In this document: positions 57,136-64,000 of the stretch, piece by piece
Position numbering within the stretch: position 1 is the stretch's first letter
Layout: each line of letters opens with the position of its first letter
Translations under genes and position numbers: made by a program
The notes under the pieces: generated by a model
Seen by the model: the letters and a program-made list of their open reading frames with translations, nothing else
The model's database searches: none
Told to the model about the DNA's origin: nothing
Assembly (NCBI RefSeq): GCF_029407905.1
Contig: NW_026577882.1
Location: 3,968,001-4,032,000 of the forward strand
From: Bubalus kerabau
Lineage: Eukaryota; Chordata; Mammalia; Artiodactyla; Bovidae
Direction of reading: 5' to 3'
DNA: 64,000 nt

Positions 57136-58072
57136 TTATACACCGTTTTTGTGTTTCCTGTTTAGTATTTGTTGGAGAGCTGGTTTGGTGGTGCAGAATT
57201 CTCTCAGCTTTTGCTTGTCTGAAAAGCTTTTGATTTCTCATTCATACTTGAATGAGATCCTTGCTGGGTACAATAATCTGGGCTGTAGGTTATTTTCTTT
57301 CATCATTTTAAGTATGTCTTGCCATTCCCTCCTTGCTTGAAGAGTTTCTATTGAAAGATCAGCTGTTATCCTTATGGCAATTCCCTTGTGTGTTATTTGT
57401 TGTTTTTCCCTTGCTGCTTTTCATATTTGTTCTTTGTGTTTGATTTTTGTTAATGTGATTAATATGTGTCTTGGGGGGTTTCGCCTTGGCTGTATCCTGT
57501 TTGGGACTCTCTGCGTTTCTTGGACTTGAGTGAGTATTTCCTTCCCCATTTTAGGGAAGTTTTCAACTATTATCTCCTCAAGTATTTTCTCACGGTCTTT
57601 CTTTTTGTCTTCTTCTTCTGGGACCCCTATGATTCGAATGTTGTAGCGTTTAATATTGTCCTGGAGGTCTCTGAGATTGTGCTCATTTCTTTTAATTCGT
57701 TTTTCATGTATCCTCTCTGATTCATTTATTTCTACCATTCTATCTTCGAATTCACTAATCCTATCTTCTGCCTCTGTTATTCTACTATTTGTTGCCTCCA
57801 GAGTGTTTTTAATTTCATTTATTGCATTATTCATTATATATTGACTCTTTTTTTATTTCTTCTAGGTCCTTGTTAAACCTTTCTTGCATCTTCTCAATCC
57901 TTGTCTCCAGGCTATTTATCTGTGATTCCATTTTAATTTCAAGATTTTAGATCCATTTCACTATCCTTACTCGGAATTCTTTATCAGGTAGATTCCCTAT
58001 CTCTTCCTCTTTTGTTTGGTTTGGTGGGCATTTATCCTGTTCCTTTATCTGCTGGGTATTCCTCTGTCTCAT
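57136..58072 (-). pseudogene. L1 ORF1 (RNA-binding chaperone), broken
   Basis: The ORF1 protein trimerises and coats L1 RNA. It starts at ATG 58,072-58,070 (Met-Arg-Gln-Arg-Asn) and ends at TAA 57,138-57,136, about 312 codons, close to the family size and 25 bp before ORF2. The 57,834-57,421 part is a long charged coiled coil followed by the RNA-recognition segment (Arg-Ile-Ile-Gly-Val-Pro-Glu). In-frame stops lie near 57,950, 57,421 and 57,243, with a frameshift near 57,837. Confidence 0.85.
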
Positions 58073-59069
58073 CTTGTTTAAATTGCTGAGTTTGGGGTGT
58101 CCTTTCTGTATTCTGGCAGTTTGTGGAGTTCTTTACTGTGGCATTTCCTCGCTGTGTGTGGGTTTGTACAGGTGTCTTGTCAAGGTTTCCTGGTTAGGGA
58201 AGCTTGTGTCCGTGTTCTGGTGGGTGGAGCTGTATTTCTTCTCTCTGGAGTGCAATGAAGTGTCCAGTAATGAGTTATGAGATGTTTGTGGTTTTGGGGT
58301 GACTTTGGGCAGCCTGTATCTTGAAGCTCAGGGCTGCGTTCCTTTGTTGCTGGAGAATTGGCTTGGTATGTCTTGCCCTGGAACTTTTTGGCCCTTGTGT
58401 GGTGCTTGATTTCAGTGTCGGTATGGAGGCATTTGATGAGCTCCTGTCAATTAATGTTCCTTGGAGTCAGGAGTTCCCTGGAGTCAGGGTTTGGACTTAA
58501 GCCTCCTGCTTCCAGTTATCTGTCTTACTTTTACAGTAGTTTCAAAACTTCTCCTTCTATACAGCACCATTGATAAAACATCTACGTTAAAGAAGAAAAG
58601 TTTCTCTACTGTGAGGGCCACTCAGAAAGGTTCACAGCGTTACATGGAGAAGAGAAGAGGGAGGAGGGAGTTAGAGGTGACCCAAATGAGATCAGGTGGA
58701 ATCAATAGTGGAGAGAGTGGGCTGGCCAGTAGTCACTTCCTTATGTGCACTCCACAACTGGACCGCTCAGAGATGTTCACAGAGTTATACAGAGATGAGA
58801 AGAAGGAGGAAGGAGACAGAGGTGGCCAGAAGGATAAAAGGGGGGAATGAAAAGGAGGGAGACAGATCCAGCCAGTAATCAGTTCCCTAAGTGTTCTCCA
58901 CCGTCTGGAATACACAGAAATTCACAGAGTTGGGTAGAGTAGAGAGGGGTTAGGGAGGAGACACAGGCGACCTGGTGGAGAAAAAGGAGAGTCCAAAGGG
59001 AGAGAGAGCAGTCAAGCCAGTAATCTCGCTCCCTAGTGAAAAATGGGTACTGAAGATTGGGTTCTTAAA

Positions 59070-59520
59070 GGTACAAAATTGGTAACAAATACATAAAAGC
59101 AAAAATTAAAAATCTAGAGTAGAGTTTGGAATTTCAAAAATACGATGTTAAAGAAAAGAAGAAGGAAAAGAAAGAGAGAAAAAACGAACAAAGAAAAACA
59201 AACAAGGTCGCAAAAATTATCAAGAAAATACAGGTACAAAATTGATAACTAATACCAAAAAGCAAAAATTAAAAATCTAGAGTAGAGTTTGGAATTTCAA
59301 AAATACAATGTTAAAAAAAAGGAAGAAGAAAACTAAAGAGAAAACAAACAAACAAAAACAAGCAATGTCGCAAAAATTATAAAGAAACTACAGGTACAAA
59401 ATTGATATCAAATATCAAAAAGCATAAATTAAAAATCTAGAGTACAGTTTGGAATTTCAAAAATACAATGTTAAAGAAAAGAAGAAAAAAAAAACAAAAC
59501 AAAAAAACAAGGTCAAAAAA
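59070..59520. repeat. ~160 bp AT-rich tandem repeat in the L1 5' UTR, three copies
   Basis: GGTACAAAATTG recurs at about 59,070, 59,233 and 59,393. Each is followed by CAAAAATTAAAAATCTAGAG (or near) and GTTTGGAATTTCAAAAATAC. The spacings are 163 and 160 bp. The second unit differs from its neighbours by a few substitutions. Confidence 0.85.
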
Positions 59521-59521
59521 T

Positions 59522-59522
<1 letters not shown>

Positions 59523-59563
<41 letters not shown>
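59523..59563. repeat. (TA)n microsatellite
   Basis: About twenty TA units (TATATATATA...) following the 160 bp repeats in the L1 5' UTR. Length is likely to vary between individuals. Confidence 0.95.
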
Positions 59564-59566
<3 letters not shown>

Positions 59567-61119
59567 GTTTGCTGAAGAAGAAAAAAATAGGGTCTTTTTT
59601 TTTGCAAAGTAATAGGTTATAAAAGTGAAAATTAAATGAACAATAGAGAACTTAAAATTAAAAAAATTAAAAAAAGTAAGAATGATCATAAAAATATATC
59701 TAGGACTTTCTCTGGTTTTGTTGTGAGTATCGTGGGTTCGGTTCATTTTTGGCTAGTTCCTTGGTCAGACTTATATTTCTCAAGATCTATAGGCGCCTTC
59801 CTATGTAGTCCTAGTAACCACAGGGTTTTAATCTATTGCCTGTAGCTTCCAAGGCGTTTCCCTCTGTTATAGCTTCTTTTGTTTGCTGGTCTCTTCAGTG
59901 TCTGGTTTACGCCCTGACACAAAGGGGACGGTGGAGGACACTTTTTTTTTTTTAGGCTCACTTGTTCAGTTGCGCTGTGGGGAGGGAGGGAGGGAGTGAT
60001 GCTGCAAACAAATAACACTGGCGTGCGCTCGCAGTGCCTCAGACACACTGGGTCTGCCCCCGCTCACGGCACGTGTAGCCTCCCTGCCCACACTGCTCGG
60101 GCTCTAGGTTGTTCCACCGGGAACAATCCGAGGCTGGCCCTGGGCTTCATGCACCTCCCAGGTCCAAGCCGCTCAGGTTCAGGCACTCAGGTAGTCCTCA
60201 GAGGCACAGACTCGGTTGGGCCTGCGTTTTGTGCTCTTCCCAGGTCCGAGCAGCTCAGGTGATGAGGTGTTTGGCGAGCGCCAATGTTGTGACTTATCGC
60301 CTCCCCGCCACTCGGTTATCTGGGTGTAAAACAGGCGCACCTTCTCAGGCAGATGTTGACCGTCCAGATCCCCAAGAAGTTTTAGTTAGCAAAGAAGGCT
60401 GCTTACAGTTTTATAGATAATGTCTCTCTGGGGCTGCGATTGCCCCCTTCTGGCTCTGGCTGCCTGTCACCGGAGGGGGAAGGTCTGCAGCCGGCTATCT
60501 CTGTTCAATCCTTTGTTCCGTGCGCGGGCCTGGCGGTGTCTTAGGTTAGGGCTGGCTTTTTGCGTGGTAGATATCCCAGAGTCTGGTTTGCTAGCCCAAG
60601 TTATTTCGTTCAGATAGTGCTCAGGGTATTCAGGCCAGATTCTTACTCTAAGCGATGCAGCCCGCGCCGCGCCTCCCTGCCCAGCCCCTGCTTGCTAATG
60701 GTGTGAGCAGGCGTCTGCACTGCTTTGCGGCTGGGGGAGTTACCGTAGGGCTTGCAATCTGCGAGTTTTAATTGTTTATTTATTTTTATCCCCCTTATGT
60801 TGCCCTTTGTGCTTCCAAAGCTTGGCAAAGATTTGGCAGTGAAAAGCTTTCCTGGTGTTTGGAAACTTTTCTCTTTTTAAGACTATCTTCCCGGGACGGA
60901 AATCCCTCCCTCCCACTTTTGTCTCTTTTTTTGTCTTTTATACTTTTTCCTACCTACTTTCCAAGAGTTGGGTTCTTTTCTGGGTGCCTGATGTCCTCTG
61001 GCAGCATTCATAAGTTGTATTGTGGAATTTACTCGACGTTTAAATGCTCTTTTGATGAAATTGTTTGGGGGGGAAAGAGTTCTCCCCGTCCTACTCCTCA
61101 GCAATCTTGGCTCCTCTCT

Positions 61120-61125
61120 TGTGGA
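61120..61125. repeat. L1 target site duplication, right copy (TGTGGA)
   Basis: Partner of 52,938-52,943, then satellite continues GTTTGGAGAGAG. Confidence 0.6.
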
Positions 61126-64000
61126 GTTTGGAGAGAGCACGCGGGATTGCTCTCCAGGCCATGCAGGAAAAGAAGGCCCTCATCTCGCGATGTCAGGGGA
61201 GTCTCGTGGTTTTTCTGGAGCTGCGGTGCCAGTGTGGGGTTTCTCACAAGGTACGACCGGGAGCTCAGGGAGCCTCTCGTGTGGTGTCAGGGAAGTCAAG
61301 TCTCCATACGAGTGGCGAGGGGGCGCACGTCATTGCTCTCGAGTCATGGTAGTGGAATCAGGGCTCAACGCAATGAAAAAGGACGCTCGAGGTCTTTCTC
61401 GGGTTGCGGCAGGAAACCCTGGGTTCCCTCGACTTGTGCCTGTGACCTCAGGTAGCTTCTCAGGGTGCCTCTGAGAAGTCAGGGATACTATGGAGCTGGG
61501 AGAGGCCTCTCGGGACTCCACTGGGTTTGCTGCAATGGAAGAGGGCCTAATCTCGAGATCAGGAAGGAACCTCAGGGTTCCTCTCCATTTCTGACTCAGA
61601 TTGCAGGGTCCCTGCAGAGTTGGGACAGGAGAGTCAGGCCTCATCTTGTGTGGAGGAATGGAACTCCGCTTGCCTCTCGAGTTGTTCAAGGAGTGACAGG
61701 CCACTTGTCGAGCTGTGTGTGGAACCTGCGGTTTTTTCCAGACAATGCACGGGGGTGTCAGTGCCCCTTCGTGATGTGCTTTCATCCACAGGGTTGCCTT
61801 CGAAGTTGTGTGCGGGCATCGGGTTCTTATTAAGAGCGGACCAGGAAATCGGGGTCTTTTGGAATGCAGCACCACACACGAGGCTACGTCTCGAATTTCC
61901 TCGTGAGACGGGCCTCATGCTGAGGTGCCCCTGGAAGGTCGGGAAAGCCTTCCAGACAAAGCAGGTTAATCGACCCTACTGTCGCGATCAGGAGGGGAGA
62001 AGGGGCTCAGATGAAGTGGTGCCGGGAACCTCGGTGTTCCCCTTGAGTGAGACCGGTATGTCAGGGAACTTTTGGGGTCTCACGAAGCTTGCCAAATACT
62101 GTTTCAAACTTCAAGATGAAACGTGGGACTTCTCTTGAGACGCTGTGGCGGGCAAGGGCCTCATCTTGTGATGAAGGGGAAACCACGTGGTTTTTTTCGA
62201 GTTGCGATGGGATTGTTGACTTACGACGGGGAATTCAGGTTTCCTCTTCTGTTGGCCCAGGGAAGTCCATTCTTCCATTCGAGTTGCCAGGGAGAGCTGG
62301 GTGGGAATTGCTCTCAAGTCACGGCAGGTCAAAATAGACCTCATCTATGCTTGTGTCCAGGACCTAATGTTCCTCTCCAGGGGCGATAGGGATCACGGGG
62401 ACGCATTCCAGACTCACCCAGTGAGTCAGGCCTCGGCTCGAGGGGAAGCAAAGGATTCTGATATCCTCCTGGGTCGCGATAGGTATCTCTTGGAGCCCAC
62501 TGAGTGGCCTCCAGGGAGTCAAGCCTCCTGTGGAGTTGGAGAGAGGACTCGGGATTGCTCTCCAGGCCATACAGGAAAGAAGGCCCTCAGCTCGCAATGA
62601 CGGGGGCGTCTTGTGGGTTTTCTCGAGTTGGAGCGCAAGTATGAGTTTTCTCACGAGGTACGACGGGGAGCTCAGGGAGCCTCTCGTGTGGCGCCAGGAA
62701 AGTCAGGTGTCTATGCGTGTGATGAGGAGGAGCCCATAAATGCTCTCGAGTCATGGTAGGGAAATCGGGACTCAAGACGCGTTGAAGAAGGAGTCTCCAG
62801 GTCTTTCTCAGGTTGCGGCAGGAAACACTGGGTTCCCTCGACTTGTACCGGTGACCTCAGGGAGCTTCTCAGGGTGCCTCTGAGAAGTCAGGCATACTGT
62901 GGACTTGGGAGGCGCTCTCGGAACTCCACTGGGTTTGGTGCAATGTCAAAGGTTCTCATCTCGAGTTGAGGCAGGAACCTAAGGGTTCCTCTCCATTTAA
63001 AACTCCGACCACAGGGTCCCTGAAGAGTTGGGACAGGAGAGTCAGGCCTCGTCTTGTGTGGAGGAATGGAACTCCACTTGCCTCTCGAGTTGTTCACAGG
63101 ATAACAGACCATTTGTCGAGCTCTGAGTGGAACCTTCGGTTTTTTCCGTAAGATGCATGAGGGGGTCAGTGCCCCTTCGTGTTGTGCCTTCATCCACAGG
63201 GTTGCCTTCAAAGAGGTGTCCGGACATCGGGTTCTTATCAATAGCAGAGCAGGAAATCGGGGTCTTTCAGAACGTGGCACCATCCATGAGGCTACGTCTC
63301 GAATTTCTTCATTAGACTGGTGTCATCCTGAGGTGCGCCATGAAGATCGGGAACCCCTTCCAGACAAAGCAGGGGAATCGACCATCTTGTCACGATCAGG
63401 AGGAGTGAAAGGGCTCAGTTGAAGTCGTGCCGGGAACCTCGGTGTTCCCCTCGAGTGGGACCGGTGTGTCGGGAAACCTTTGGGGTCACTTCAAGGGTGC
63501 CAAGTACCGTTTTGCACTTCAATACGGACTTGGGGCTTCTCTTGACACGCTGTAGAGGGCAAGGGCCTCATCTTGGGATGACGGGGGAATCACGTGGTTT
63601 TTCTCAAGGTGCGGCGGGATTCTCGAGTTACGACGGGGAATTCAGGCTTCCTCTTGTGTTGGCCCAGGGAAGTCCAATCTTCCATTTGAGTTTCGAGGGA
63701 GAGCTGGGGTTTGCTCTTGAGTCACTGCAGGGCAAAAGAGACCTCATCTAGGCTTGTGTCCAGGACCTAATATTCCTCTCCAGGGCCGACAGCGATCTCG
63801 GGGTTGCATTCCAGACGCATCCTGGGAGTCAGAGCTCGACTCGAGGGGAAGTAAAGGACCCCGCTCTCCTCTTGAGTCACCACAGGTGTCTCTTGGAGCC
63901 CACTGAGTGGCCTAAAGGGAGTCAAGCCCCCTGTGGTGTTTGGAGAGAGGACTCAGGATTGCTCTCCAGGCCATGCAGGAAAAGAAGACCCTCATCTCGC
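61120..64000. repeat. Satellite I, diverged subfamily (right end)
   Basis: Resumes as TTGTGGAGTTTGGAGAG, in the same phase as before the L1. Landmarks at about 62,162 and 63,569 give 1,407 bp. The units are diverged, with no homogenised stretch, and the array runs off the window. Confidence 0.85.

Larger units (their letters stand above)
52944..61119 (-). mobile_element. Full-length L1 (bovine L1_BT-like), inactive
   Basis: An ~8.2 kb LINE-1 on the minus strand inserted in satellite I. It has a poly-A tail (T run at 52,944), ORF2, ORF1 and a long 5' region, and its minus-strand start GGAGCCAAGATTGCTGAGGA is the typical L1 5' end. The size is close to the full-length bovine L1 consensus. Both reading frames carry stops and frameshifts, so it cannot move on its own. 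Confidence 0.93.
58073..61119 (-). promoter_or_regulatory. L1 5' UTR/promoter region with internal tandem repeats
   Basis: About 3 kb upstream of ORF1, the internal promoter region of bovine L1. It contains an AT-rich ~160 bp repeat in three copies (59.07-59.52 kb), a (TA)n tract, T and C runs and several GC-rich parts near the start. The minus-strand beginning at about 61,117 has the L1 GGAGCCAAGAT start. Confidence 0.8.

Overview
The window is mammalian, from the cattle lineage (Bos or a close bovid), and looks like pericentromeric heterochromatin. The evidence is a long array of a ~1.4 kb CpG-rich satellite matching the size and internal style of bovine satellite I (the 1.715 satellite), a Bov-A2 SINE, a BovB LINE 3' end, a full-length bovine-type L1 and a class II (ERVK-like) endogenous retrovirus. 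I see no intact host protein-coding gene. The long reading frames in the satellite exist because the CpG-rich repeat has few stop codons.

Layout: 1-24,792 satellite I, 17 complete units plus ends, mostly 1,399-1,420 bp. It includes a near-identical block (about 17.4-22.7 kb) that alternates as a 2.8 kb dimer. 24,793-32,616 is a second satellite built from alternating ~690 and ~535 bp units, interrupted by a solo LTR (27,276-28,573, minus strand, 6 bp target duplication). 32,617-37,951 is non-satellite: two copies of a GC-rich minisatellite plus downstream segment ending at AATAAA (32,617-33,501 and 37,068-37,951), with single-copy-looking DNA, a Bov-A2 and a BovB fragment between them. 37,952-43,652 is satellite I again: first the homogenised type, then from about 41,222 a ~2.3 kb stretch that is an almost gap-free copy of 3,983-6,303.

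43,653-50,532 is an ERVK-type provirus inserted in satellite I: two ~1.3 kb LTRs, a lysine-tRNA-like primer site, gag matrix, dUTPase/protease, an AT-rich stretch where most of pol should be, an integrase tail, an env transmembrane part and a polypurine tract. Between the integrase tail and env lies a GC-rich ~360 bp segment that I read as the 5' UTR and first coding exon of the host gene TIMP2: its 26-codon signal peptide is in register and is followed by the mature N-terminus. This looks like host-gene capture by a retrovirus and is the most interesting object here. The TIMP2 start codon is now ATA and mature Cys1 is Tyr, so this copy is dead.

50,533-52,943 is diverged satellite I, 52,944-61,119 a full-length but inactivated L1 on the minus strand, and 61,120-64,000 diverged satellite I. 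The genes do not cooperate; the window records repeated satellite amplification, exchange between repeat units, and retroelement insertion into satellite.
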